A stretch of 64,000 bases of DNA from Streptomyces massasporeus (lineage in GTDB: Bacteria; Actinomycetota; Actinomycetes; Streptomycetales; Streptomycetaceae), in contig NZ_BMSE01000001.1 in assembly GCF_014648995.1 (NCBI RefSeq), positions 1,041,968 to 1,105,967 on the forward strand, given 5' to 3'. The notes under the pieces were generated by a model. It worked only from the letters and a program-made list of their open reading frames with translations, was not told the origin of the DNA and did no database searches. Shown here piece by piece: positions 54,398-63,787 of the stretch (positions are counted from its first letter, which is position 1; each line of letters opens with the position of its first letter). Both the position numbers and the translations under genes were made by a program.

Positions 54398-54441
54398 CTT
54401 ACCGACGGGTTACCCCTGGTAAGAGGTCGAGGTTACCGTTC
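54398..54441 (+). promoter_or_regulatory. Repeated GTTACC elements before the CocE-like gene
   Basis: CTTACC (54398-54403) and GGTAAG (54418-54423) form an inverted repeat, with GGGTTACCCC inside it (54407-54416) and another GGTTACC at 54431-54437. The repeats lie 35-80 bp before the start and may be an operator or overlap the promoter. Confidence 0.4.
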
Positions 54442-54475
54442 GGTCACTTTGCACTTACACGAGTGAGGAGTGACC

Positions 54476-56044
54476 GTGGGACCCCACCGCAAGGCCCTGC
54501 GCACCACCGCCGTAGGCGCCGTCTCGGCGACCCTGGTCGCCGGCACCGCCCTCGGATTCGCCCCCACCGCCCAGGCGGCCCCGAACCCCGTCCGCTTCGT
54601 CGACATCGCCGGCGACGGCGGCACCGTGCTCAAGGCCAACGTCGTCACCCCGGCCGGGGCCCGCGACAGCGACCGCTACCCGCTGCTCGTCATGCCCACG
54701 AGCTGGGGTCTGCCCCAGGTCGAGTACCTGGCCCAGGCACAGAAGCTCGCCGACTCCGGATACGTCGTGGTCACCTACAACGTGCGCGGCTTCTGGCAGT
54801 CGGGCGGCGAGATAGAAGTGGCGGGCCCACCCGACGTCGCCGACGCGTCGAAGGTCATCGACTGGGCGCTCGCCCACACCCCCGCCGACGCCGGGCACAT
54901 CGGCATGGCGGGCGTCTCCTACGGCGCGGGCATCAGCCTGCTCACCGCCGCGCACGACAAGCGGATCAAAGCGGTCGCCTCGCTCAGCGGCTGGGCCGAC
55001 CTGATCGGCTCGATCTACGCCGGGCGCACCCAGCACCTCCAGGCCGCCGCCCTGCTGGACGGCGCGAGCGTGGTGACGGGCCGCCAGAGCCCGGAACTCC
55101 GGCAGACCTTCAACGACTTCTACGGCTCCAACCTGACGAAGGAGCCGGAGCTCATCGCCTGGGGGAAGAAACGTTCCGCTGCGACCTATGCCGACCGGAT
55201 CAACGAGAACGGCGCGGCGATCATGCTCGCCAACGCCTGGGGCGACAGCGTCTTCCCGCCCAACCAGTACGCCGACTTCTACGAGAAGCTGACCGGCCCG
55301 AAGCGGCTGGAGATGCGGCCCGGAGACCACGCCACCGCCGAGCTGACCGGCTTGTTCGGGCTGCCCAACGACGTCTGGAAGGACACCGGTCGCTGGTTCG
55401 ACCACTACCTCAGGGGCGAGGACAACGGCATCGACCGCGAGCAGCCCGTCCAGCTCAAGTCCCGTTCCTCCGGCGGCTACGAGGGCTACCCGGACTGGAA
55501 GTCGGTCGCCGCGACCGACCGGAAGATCACCCTCGGGGGCACGACCACGATCCGCGCGAACGTGAACTCGGGGGCGGACGGCGGTGTCGTCTTCCTGTCC
55601 AGCATCCTCGACCAGGTGGCCCAGCTGCCGCCGATGGCCTCGATCCCGCTGCTCCCCCGCCGCTGGGCCGCCGTGTGGCAGTCGCAGAAGTCGGCCACGG
55701 CCCAACAGGTGCGCGGAACGACGAAGTTGCACACCACCCTCACCCCGACCAAGGAGAGCGGCACCCTCGTCGCCTACCTGTACGACGTGGGGCCGCTCGG
55801 CCTCGGCAAGCTGGTCACCCACGCGCCGTACACCTTCCACGGGCGCACCCCCGGAAAGCCGTTCGGCGTCGACCTGGAGTTGTACTCCACGGCCTACGAC
55901 GTCCCGGCCGGGCATCGCCTCGCCCTGGTCGTCGACACGGTCGACCCGCTCTACATCGAGCACAACCCGTCCGGCGCGCAGCTGACCTTCTCCTCGCCGG
56001 CGAACGACCCGTCGTACGTGTCGGTTCCGCTGCGCGAGCAGTGA
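54476..56044 (+). CDS. Secreted X-Pro dipeptidyl-peptidase/CocE-family hydrolase
   Basis: A 522-residue exported hydrolase. A signal peptide (residues about 10-34, ending TAQA) precedes the alpha/beta hydrolase core: YVVVTYNVRGFWQSGG, nucleophile elbow GVSYGAG (Ser), ANAWGDSVFPPNQ (Asp) and GDHATAEL (His). The C-terminal jelly-roll domain is the PepX_C type (GGTTTIRANVNSGADGGVVF ... GTLVAYLYDV). Family members act as peptidases or as esterases such as cocaine esterase. GTG at 54476 is chosen because GAGGAG lies 5 nt upstream; GTG at 54470 is an alternative. No operon partner. Confidence 0.88.
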   Translation: MGPHRKALRTTAVGAVSATLVAGTALGFAPTAQAAPNPVRFVDIAGDGGTVLKANVVTPAGARDSDRYPLLVMPTSWGLPQVEYLAQAQKLADSGYVVVTYNVRGFWQSGGEIEVAGPPDVADASKVIDWALAHTPADAGHIGMAGVSYGAGISLLTAAHDKRIKAVASLSGWADLIGSIYAGRTQHLQAAALLDGASVVTGRQSPELRQTFNDFYGSNLTKEPELIAWGKKRSAATYADRINENGAAIMLANAWGDSVFPPNQYADFYEKLTGPKRLEMRPGDHATAELTGLFGLPNDVWKDTGRWFDHYLRGEDNGIDREQPVQLKSRSSGGYEGYPDWKSVAATDRKITLGGTTTIRANVNSGADGGVVFLSSILDQVAQLPPMASIPLLPRRWAAVWQSQKSATAQQVRGTTKLHTTLTPTKESGTLVAYLYDVGPLGLGKLVTHAPYTFHGRTPGKPFGVDLELYSTAYDVPAGHRLALVVDTVDPLYIEHNPSGAQLTFSSPANDPSYVSVPLREQ

Positions 56045-56267
56045 TCTCCGGCTGCCGCCGGACGGGCCTGGCCGATGTGAACCGCCGCCCCCGTGGCCTT
56101 CGGGCCGTGGGGGCCGCACCCGGCGGGAACGGCCCCGCGGACCGGGCGGGCGGTCGGCTCTTCCCCGGCGGGATCGGCGGCCTTCGGCGAAGTCCCCCTC
56201 TCCGACAGGGATGAAGGGCACATCGTAGTCGAGGTCCGATCCGATGAGCCGTCCGGTGCCTGCCCGT

Positions 56268-57011
<744 letters not shown>

Positions 57012-57151
57012 ACTCAGCCCTACTCACTCTCAGCTGTGTGGTGGTTGCCGCAACGTATCCAGGCAAGATCGGACTTGTCGGGCGACACGCACTTTTCGAT
57101 CATTAGCCGTATTTACGTCGGACTTTGGGCCAAAGGTTGCGGCCATGGGGC

Positions 57152-57559
57152 TCACGACTCCGCGACTTCCGCGTACAGCTGCGACAGCTCGGGCACCCCG
57201 TACGCGGCCCACTCGTGGCCGGAGTCGACGACGTCGAACTCGCGGCCGGAGTTCAGGCGTACGACGGGCTGCCCGTCGGGACGGATCTCCCAGGCGGCGC
57301 CCGCGACGGTGCGCACGATGACGCTGCCCAGGTAGAGACCGGCGTCGTTGCCGAGCCAGGTCAGGGTGTCCTCGTCGTCCCGCCAGCGCGGCAGCAGCTG
57401 GTCGAGCGCCTCCAGCGAGGCAACCGTGTCGTCCAGCCGGACACCCGCCCGGGACGCCTGGGAGCGGAGCAGTTCACACTCGGCGAGGAGTTCCGCGATG
57501 CCTGCCGGATCGGGGACCCCGACCTTCTGGCGCCGGTTGCCCAGGAAAGGGATGTTCAT
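57152..57559 (-). CDS. DUF6278-like conserved hypothetical protein
   Basis: A 135-residue soluble protein (MNIPFLGNRRQKVGVPDPAG ... LLAECELLRSQASRAGVRLD, then WLGNDAGLYLGSVIVRTVAG, WEIRPDGQPVVRLNSGREFD). I recognise it only as a small conserved streptomycete family close to DUF6278, function unknown. It lies alone upstream of the orphan ATPase gene, separated from it by 140 bp. Confidence 0.75.
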   Translation of the reverse strand: MNIPFLGNRRQKVGVPDPAGIAELLAECELLRSQASRAGVRLDDTVASLEALDQLLPRWRDDEDTLTWLGNDAGLYLGSVIVRTVAGAAWEIRPDGQPVVRLNSGREFDVVDSGHEWAAYGVPELSQLYAEVAES

Positions 57560-57653
57560 ACGTCCAGCGTGTCATTCGTACCGCCGTACGCACCACAGGG
57601 CGCGCGGACCCGCCGATCCCGGTCGAGTTCAGGCCGAGTTCACGCGACGCGCG

Positions 57654-57682
57654 TTGACGGGTCACTCCTGTCTCCCTAACTT
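57654..57682 (+). promoter_or_regulatory. Sigma-70-type promoter for the SGNH hydrolase gene
   Basis: TTGACG and TAACTT are separated by exactly 17 bp. The implied start site is about 90 nt before the hydrolase's GTG. One of the clearest housekeeping-type promoters in the window. Confidence 0.65.
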
Positions 57683-57780
57683 CACCGTGCGTCTTGCGTC
57701 TCGGCCGTCGTTACCTCTGCGGTTCCGTCCCTGCGTTTGGTGTTGTCGCGTCGTGTGTCGATGAGCGGGAGGAGTCGGCC

Positions 57781-59562
57781 GTGCGCCGATGTGTCCGGGT
57801 GATCCTTGTCGTCCTGGCCCTGTGCGGGTCGCTGGTCCCGGCGGTGTCGGCGCATGCCGCCGGGGAGGGACGGGCCGCGCCGGTGCCGCTTGAGTGGCTG
57901 TTCGACAATGTGGCGGTCAGCGAGGACGGCGCCCCCGAGGAGGCCGACTTCGACGGCTCCGGCGCCTCCCTGCCCGCGCGGGACCTCAACGCCGCGGGCT
58001 GGACGCCCGGGCGCGTCCTCACCGTGCAGGGCGCCCGGCTGACCTGGCCGAAGCGGCAGCCCGGAGAGCCGGACAACGTCCGCGCCGCCGGGCAGGACGT
58101 CCGGGTCACGGGGCGCGGGGACGCCCTGGCCTTCCTGGTGGCGGGCACCGCCGGCACCGAGGTGGGCGGCCCGGGCACGGTCACGTACGCGAACGGCACC
58201 CGCTCCGGGTACCGGCTGACCACGCCCGACTGGCTCACCGGGCCGCTCGCGACCAAGGCGGTGGCCCTGCCGCACATCAACACGCCGGGCGGCCAACTCG
58301 CCCGGCAGGCCCGCCTGTACGTCGTGACGGTGCCGCTGGTTCCGGGCCGCGCGGTCACCTCCGTCCGGCTGCCCAGCGCGGCCGGGCTGCACGTCTTCGC
58401 GGTGTCGGTACGGACCGCCACGCAGGGCTGGATGGGCAGCTGGGCCACGGCCACGGGCGGCTACGCCGCCGTGGGCCCCTGGACGGACCGGACCCTGCGG
58501 CTGGTCGTGCACACCTCGGCCGGCGGGCCCCGGGTGCGGGTGCGGTTCGACAACACCTTCGCGGCGGCTCCGATACGGATCGGGAGCGCCACGGTCGCGG
58601 TGCAGGCGACCGGCGCGGCCTCGCGGAGCACGCCGGTGGCGCTGTCGTTCGGCGGTGGTGCGGGCGTGACGATCCCGGCCGGGACGCAGGCGTACAGCGA
58701 TCCGCTCGGCTTCTCCGTCCCGGCGGACACCAATCTGCTGGTGAGCTTCCATCTGCCCGGGACGGTGGCCGCGACGCCCGTGCACGGGCTCGCGCAGCAG
58801 CGTTCCTACGTCAGCGAGCCCGGCGACCACACGGCGGAGGGCGCCGCCGGGGCGTACACCTCGGTGATCACTCGCTGGCCGCTGCTCGCCGGGGTGGACG
58901 TGAGCGGCGGGCCCGGGTCGGTGGTGCTGCTCGGGGACTCGATCACCGACGGGGACAAGTCGACGGTGGACGCCAACCGTCGCTGGCCGAACGTGCTGGC
59001 CGGCCGGCTCCTGAGGCAGGACGCCGTCCCGCGCTACGGCGTGCTGAACCTGGGCGTCTCGGGCAACCGCGTGGTCACCGACCGGTACCCCGGCGACGGG
59101 GTGTCCACGGACACGGCCGGGGTGAGCGCCCTGCACCGCTTCGACCGGGACGTCCTCGCCCAGCCGTCGCACCGTACGGCCGTCGTCTTCGAGGGCATCA
59201 ACGACCTGCGGTGGGGCACCTCCGCGGAGCAGGTGATCGCGGGGCTGCGGGAGCTCGCGGCGCGCGGGCACGCCCGGGGGCTGCGGATGCTCGCGGCGAC
59301 GATTCTGCCCTGTGAGGGCGAGGCGCGGTGCACGACCGCCGTCGATGCCGAGCGGGTCGCCGTGAACGCGTGGATCCGCGACGGCGAGGTCTTCGACGGC
59401 GTGCTCGACTTCGACGCGGTGGTCCGTGATCCCGGGCGGCCCGCACGGATGCTCCCCGCCTACGACAGCGGGGACCATCTGCATCCGGGCGACACGGGGC
59501 TGGCGGCCCTGGCGGACTCGGTCGACCTGCGGCTCCTACGGCCCCGGGGCGACAGGCCCTAG
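57781..59562 (+). CDS. Secreted SGNH/GDSL-family hydrolase
   Basis: A 593-residue exported hydrolase. A signal peptide (VILVVLALCGSLVPAVSAHA) precedes a beta-rich N-terminal domain of about 300 residues. The SGNH core follows with block I VVLLGDSITDG (nucleophile Ser), block II VSGNRV, block III FEGINDLRWG and block V DSGDHLHPGD (Asp and His). Enzymes of this type are esterases or lipases, often for plant polysaccharide acetyl groups. GTG follows GGAGGAG at 6 nt. Its stop overlaps the convergent xth stop in CTAG. Confidence 0.9.
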   Translation: MRRCVRVILVVLALCGSLVPAVSAHAAGEGRAAPVPLEWLFDNVAVSEDGAPEEADFDGSGASLPARDLNAAGWTPGRVLTVQGARLTWPKRQPGEPDNVRAAGQDVRVTGRGDALAFLVAGTAGTEVGGPGTVTYANGTRSGYRLTTPDWLTGPLATKAVALPHINTPGGQLARQARLYVVTVPLVPGRAVTSVRLPSAAGLHVFAVSVRTATQGWMGSWATATGGYAAVGPWTDRTLRLVVHTSAGGPRVRVRFDNTFAAAPIRIGSATVAVQATGAASRSTPVALSFGGGAGVTIPAGTQAYSDPLGFSVPADTNLLVSFHLPGTVAATPVHGLAQQRSYVSEPGDHTAEGAAGAYTSVITRWPLLAGVDVSGGPGSVVLLGDSITDGDKSTVDANRRWPNVLAGRLLRQDAVPRYGVLNLGVSGNRVVTDRYPGDGVSTDTAGVSALHRFDRDVLAQPSHRTAVVFEGINDLRWGTSAEQVIAGLRELAARGHARGLRMLAATILPCEGEARCTTAVDAERVAVNAWIRDGEVFDGVLDFDAVVRDPGRPARMLPAYDSGDHLHPGDTGLAALADSVDLRLLRPRGDRP

Positions 59563-60338
59563 ACGTCCAGGTCCACGACCACGGGCGCGTGGTCGGACGC
59601 GCCCTTGCCCTTGCGCTCCTCGCGGTCCACGTACGCGTCGCTGACGGCCTTCGCGAAGGGCGCGTTGCCGTACACCAGGTCGATGCGCATGCCGCGGTTC
59701 TTCGGGAAGGAGAGCTGGCGGTAGTCCCAGTACGTGAACGGGTGGTCGTACTTGAGGGGGCGCGGGACCACGTCGGACAGGCCCGCCTCGCGCAGGGAGG
59801 CCAGGGCCGCGCGCTCGGCCGGGGTGACGTGGGTGGAGCCCTCGAAGAAGGCCGGGTCGAAGACGTCGTCGTCCGTCGGTGCCACGTTGTAGTCGCCCAT
59901 CACCGCGAAGGGGCGGCTGCCCGCCGCGTCACCGGCGACGGCGGCCTTGAGCGCCTCGAACCACTGGAGCTTGTAGGCGTAGTGCGGGTGGTCCACCTCA
60001 CGGCCGTTCGGCACGTAGACCGACCAGACGCGGAGCGGGCCGCAGGTCGCCGAGATGGCGCGGGGCTCCACCGAGCCGTCGAACCCGGGGTCGCCGGGCA
60101 CGCCCTTGACGACGTCCTCGATGCCGACGCGGGAGAGCACCGCCACGCCGTTCCACCGGCCCGTCGCGTGGACCGCCGACTCGTAGCCCAGCTCGCGCAG
60201 TTGCTCCGACGGGAACTGCTCCTCGGCGACCTTGGCCTCCTGGAGGCACAGCACGTCCGTGCCGCTGCTCTCCAGCCAGGCCAGGAGCCTCGGCAGGCGG
60301 GCGGTGATCGAGTTCACGTTCCAGGTCGCGATGCGCAT
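59559..60338 (-). CDS. xth: Exodeoxyribonuclease III
   Basis: A 259-residue Mg-dependent endonuclease/exonuclease of the AP endonuclease family that repairs abasic sites. Motifs: MRIATWNVNSITARLPRLLA, LCLQEAKV (catalytic Glu), WNGVAVLSR, YVPNGREV, VMGDYNVAPTDDDV and the C-terminal GASDHAPVVVDLDV with the general-base His. ATG reading MRIATWNVNS is the family's standard start; upstream residues in frame are not conserved. Confidence 0.94.
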   Translation of the reverse strand: MRIATWNVNSITARLPRLLAWLESSGTDVLCLQEAKVAEEQFPSEQLRELGYESAVHATGRWNGVAVLSRVGIEDVVKGVPGDPGFDGSVEPRAISATCGPLRVWSVYVPNGREVDHPHYAYKLQWFEALKAAVAGDAAGSRPFAVMGDYNVAPTDDDVFDPAFFEGSTHVTPAERAALASLREAGLSDVVPRPLKYDHPFTYWDYRQLSFPKNRGMRIDLVYGNAPFAKAVSDAYVDREERKGKGASDHAPVVVDLDV

Positions 60339-60381
60339 GCCCCACAACCTACCCGGCGGGTCTGACAACGCCGTCCCGGCG

Positions 60382-61017
60382 TCAGAGGTCCGCCGACGCC
60401 CCCGGGGTGAGCCGCAGGTGCTCGGAGCCGCCGAGCTGTCCGATCTGCCGGTCGTAGATCGGGCGGGCCAGGTCGGTGAGCAGAGCGTCGTGGATGTCGT
60501 AGGCGCGCCGCGGCCTCAGCTCACGGACGTAGTCGATGACCTCGGAGATCTTGCTCCAGGGGGCCATCACCGGAAGCAGCAGCGTCTCGACGGGGTGGTC
60601 GGGGACGGTGAGGGCGTCGCCGGGGTGGAAGACCGTGCCGCCGTCGACGAGGTAACCGACGTTGGTGATGCGCGGGATGTCCGGGTGGATCACCGCGTGG
60701 AGCTCGCCGTGGACCTGGACGTCGAAGCCGGCGGCGGTGAAGGTGTCGCCGTGGCCGACGGTGTGGACGCGGCCGGGGAAGGCGGAGGAGATCTTCTCCG
60801 CGACCGCCTTGAGGGTCCAGATCTCGGCGGCCGGGTTGTCCTCCATCGCGGCGCGCAGGCGGAGCTCGTCGAAGTGGTCGGGGTGCTCGTGGGTGACGAG
60901 GATGGCGTCCGCGCCGAGCGCTGCGTCCTCCTCGCTGAACCCACCGGGGTCGAGGACGAGCGTCCGGCCGTCCTTCTCCAGGCGGACGCAGGCGTGCGAC
61001 TTCTTCGTGAGCTTCAT
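60382..61017 (-). CDS. MBL-fold metal-dependent hydrolase (YtsF/UlaG-like)
   Basis: A 211-residue metallo-beta-lactamase-fold protein. Metal ligands are in VTHEHPDHFDELRL (HxHxDH) and in VFHPGDALTVP; the opening KLTKKSHACVRLEKDGRTLV is typical of the small UlaG-like L-ascorbate-6-phosphate-lactonase-related group. Substrate unknown. ATG at 61017 chosen because GGAGA precedes it; an ATG at 61026 (METMKL) is possible. It follows the pcaDC-like gene on the same strand by 35 bp and could be co-transcribed. Confidence 0.88.
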   Translation of the reverse strand: MKLTKKSHACVRLEKDGRTLVLDPGGFSEEDAALGADAILVTHEHPDHFDELRLRAAMEDNPAAEIWTLKAVAEKISSAFPGRVHTVGHGDTFTAAGFDVQVHGELHAVIHPDIPRITNVGYLVDGGTVFHPGDALTVPDHPVETLLLPVMAPWSKISEVIDYVRELRPRRAYDIHDALLTDLARPIYDRQIGQLGGSEHLRLTPGASADL

Positions 61018-61051
61018 GGTCTCCATCCTGCCTCGGGGCCCGTGGGCAGGC

Positions 61052-62359
61052 TCACTCCTGCGGCGTGGTCTCCTCGCGGATGACCTGCTGGGCCACCTTG
61101 AACGCGCTGTTCGCGGCGGGGACGCCGCAGTAGACGGCCGCCTGGAGCAGCACTTCCTTGATCTCGCCCGGGGTGAGGCCGTTGCGCAGGGCGGCTCTGG
61201 TGTGGAAGGCCAGCTCGTCCAGGTGCCCCCCGGCGACCAGGGCGGTGAGGGTGATGCAGCTGCGGGTGCGCCGGTCGAGGCCGGGACGGTCCCAGATCTC
61301 GCCCCAGGCGTAGCGGGTGATGAACTCCTGGAAGTCCCCGGAGAACTCGTCGGCCTGCGCCAGCGCCCGGTCGACGTGCGCGTCGCCCAGCACCTCGCGG
61401 CGGACCTTGATCCCGGCGTCGTACGGGTCGGGCCGCCCCTGCGCCTGCGGCGGTACGGCGACCGGGGCGATCTCGGCGACGGGCCCGGTCTGCGGGGGCT
61501 GCGGCGGGGCGGGCGACAGGACCGGCTTGAGGGCGACCGGGGGCAGGACGTTCTGGCCGGTGGAGGTCTCGAACGCGGGCTGCCAGGCGGTGGAGAAGTG
61601 CCGCACCAGCAGGTCGGTGACGGCCGCGGGCTGCTCCACCGGGACCAGGTGGGAGGCGCCGGGGACGACCGCAAGGCGTGCGTCCGGGATTCCCGCGACC
61701 AGCGTGCGGGCCTCGGCGGGGCCGGTGACCTGGTCGTCCGAGCCGACCAGGACCAGGGTCGGCACGCCGACCCGCCCGAGCTCGGGACGGACGTCGAACG
61801 AGGCGAGCGCCTCGCAGGAGGCGATGTAGCAGCCGGGGTCGGTGGTGCGCACCATCTGCACGGCCCACTCCGTGATCGCGGGCTGCGCGGCGGCGAACCC
61901 GCCGGTGAACCAGCGCTCGGGCGCGCTGCGGGCGATGGGGTCGAGGCCGTTCGTGCGGACGATCACGCCCCGCTGCCGGAACTCGTCGGCCGTGCCGAAG
62001 CGCGGCGAGGCGGCGATCAGCGCGAGCGAGGCGAGCCGCTCCGGGTGGCGCAGGGCCAGCTCGATGCCGACGGCGCCGCCGAGCGCGCAGCCCGCGTAGC
62101 CGAAGCGGTGGACGCCGAGTCCTTCGAGGGTGGCCAGCAGCCGCGTGGTGAGGTCACCCACCGACCCCGCCGGGTACGCGGGGGCGCCGCCGTGGCCGGG
62201 CAGGTCGAACCGGAAGACGCGCCACTGCTTGATCAGCTCGGGGATCTGGCGGTCCCACATGTGCCATGTGGTACCCAGTGAGGGACCCAGGATCAGGACG
62301 GGAGCCTCTTCTGGCCCGTCAAAGCGGTATTGCAGGGTGTTCGACGGTGTCTCACTCAC
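61052..62359 (-). CDS. Bifunctional 3-oxoadipate enol-lactonase/4-carboxymuconolactone decarboxylase-like (PcaDC)
   Basis: A 435-residue fusion. Residues 1-270 form an alpha/beta hydrolase like PcaD (PVLILGPSLGTTWHMWD, VGSDDQVTGPAE, PGASHLVPVEQP); residues 310-435 form a 4-carboxymuconolactone decarboxylase domain (GEIWDRPGLDRRTRSCITLT, then HTRAALRNGLTPGEIKEVLL). These are two consecutive steps of the protocatechuate branch of the beta-ketoadipate pathway. Odd point: the nucleophile elbow reads YAGCALGGA, with Ala where Ser is expected. No other pca genes are here. GTG at 62359 gives the native SETPSNTLQYRF start. Confidence 0.85.
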   Translation of the reverse strand: MSETPSNTLQYRFDGPEEAPVLILGPSLGTTWHMWDRQIPELIKQWRVFRFDLPGHGGAPAYPAGSVGDLTTRLLATLEGLGVHRFGYAGCALGGAVGIELALRHPERLASLALIAASPRFGTADEFRQRGVIVRTNGLDPIARSAPERWFTGGFAAAQPAITEWAVQMVRTTDPGCYIASCEALASFDVRPELGRVGVPTLVLVGSDDQVTGPAEARTLVAGIPDARLAVVPGASHLVPVEQPAAVTDLLVRHFSTAWQPAFETSTGQNVLPPVALKPVLSPAPPQPPQTGPVAEIAPVAVPPQAQGRPDPYDAGIKVRREVLGDAHVDRALAQADEFSGDFQEFITRYAWGEIWDRPGLDRRTRSCITLTALVAGGHLDELAFHTRAALRNGLTPGEIKEVLLQAAVYCGVPAANSAFKVAQQVIREETTPQE

Positions 62360-62379
62360 GCCCCAGACCCTCTCACGTC

Positions 62380-62857
62380 TCACAGACGCCCCTTTAACGC
62401 GGGGGTGCGGGAGACCGGTCTGACCAGGTTGAAGACCTCGCGGGCGGCATACCGCTTGAGGCATCGGATGATCTCACGGCGGGTCTTGCCCTCCTGGGTG
62501 CGGCGTTCGTAGTACGCCTGGGTGCGCGGGTCGTGACGTAGCCGGGTGAAGACGATGCGGTGCGGGGCCGCGTTCGCCTGGCGGTCGCCGCCGTGGTTGA
62601 GCCGACGTGCGCCGTCGGCCCGACGAGTACTCGATAGGGCTGACTCCGCAAAGGGCAGCAAAGGATGCCTCGGTGTTCAGCCGCTCGGGGGTGTCTCCCA
62701 TGGTGATCAGGAGAGTGACGGCGCTGTCCGGACCGATGCCCACCTGTTCGAGCAGCTGCGGGGCGTAGTGCTCGACGAGCCGGGTCAGGCGTTGGTTCAG
62801 CTCGTCGATCTGCGCGGTGAGCTGTTCGATGCGCTCGGCGACCATGCGCAACGTCAT
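62380..62857 (-). pseudogene. IS110-family transposase, C-terminal remnant with frameshift
   Basis: The minus strand encodes VGIGPDSAVTLLITMGDTPE then FAALCGVSPIEYSS, the transposase_20 (helix-hairpin-helix) domain, and in another frame RLNHGGDRQANAAPHRIVFT with RLRHDPRTQAYYERRTQEGK, the IS110 C-terminus. A frameshift at about 62630 joins the two. The N-terminal DEDD domain is missing. Confidence 0.82.
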
Positions 62858-63212
62858 GTGGGTGGCCCAGCATCCCGCAACGACAGTCGACAGGTCCGTG
62901 ACTGGACACTTCGGTCAAAGATCTCAGGAGTCGGACCCCGTCCGGGATGGCACTGCACAACCGTCCCATCGATCCCGGTACAGCGGCATGACTCGATCGT
63001 TGCCGGATGGCTTCGGCCGAATCGATGCTCAACTTGATTGCCCGGGTTGACAAGGCGTTGACATTCGTCCACTACTGACCGGTATTGACGGCGAGGTGTC
63101 AAGCAAGGAGGTGGTGACCTCACCGGCTGCGGCTCCTACTCCGTGACCAGCACCCCGATGGCCAACTCACCGGGAGAGGACTCCTAGATCTGCTTCGACT
63201 ACGGATCGACCC
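62858..63212. other. Gene-free region
   Basis: No coding sequence is recognised. TTGAC is present three times within 63046-63100 (TTGACA, TTGACA, TTGACG), of which the first two could be -35 elements, but no fitting -10 is clear. Confidence 0.35.
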
Positions 63213-63431
63213 ACGAAGGCGTCGCACGGGTGAGTTCCAGAGCACGAGGAACGGGATGACCAGGGCCGCGGTGATGAGCGTGAGGGTGAGGTGCAGCCCT
63301 AGCCACGTGCCGAGGCCGCCGGCGGCGAGGGCGGCGAAGGGTCTCAGGCTGAAGGCGAGCCACGCTCCGGTGGCCTGGGCCCGTCCTTGGAGTTCGTCGG
63401 GGGCGAGTTCCTGGCGGACCGCCCTCTGGAG
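63213..63431 (-). pseudogene. MFS transporter fragment
   Basis: The minus frame reads QRAVRQELAPDELQGRAQAT, then GAWLAFSLRPFAALAAGGLG, then two hydrophobic segments and NSPVRRLR. This is the helix 10-12 region of an MFS antibiotic-type exporter (pattern Q..TPDELRGR..AT). Everything before it is lost or out of frame. Confidence 0.6.
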
Positions 63432-63787
63432 TCCGCCGTGGCACACCGCAGCGCCGGGCGGATGAGCATGCCGATGCCGATGTCCCGGTCGGCGTGTATT
63501 CGGACGGTTCTGCCCCACCGCCACGCGGGGGGATGCACCCAGGTGGTCGTGCCGAACGACGCCCCTGGTGACATGCACGGTGCCATCGCGGATATGGGTC
63601 GCGCTACACGCTGAGGCCCTGAGGCCCTGAGGGCCGCCATCTCCGTGCCGATCTTGGCCGTGGTCGTCACTGTGGCTGATGGACCACTCCAGGTGCGATT
63701 TCCCAGAGTTGCATCCGTATCGCTCGTACTCTTCGTGTGTCGACGGCGTCACAGAGCGGGCGCCAAAACCACTGGAGGCAACACCCC
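63432..63787. other. Upstream region of the rpoA copy
   Basis: No gene is recognised, and in particular no rpsK. Three tandem CTGAGGC units occur at about 63612-63632. TGGAGG lies 9-10 nt before the rpoA GTG. Confidence 0.4.

Noticed and set aside
63612..63632. Tandem CTGAGGC units before rpoA as a regulatory repeat
   Set aside because: Three short GC-rich units in debris sequence; too little to separate from chance.
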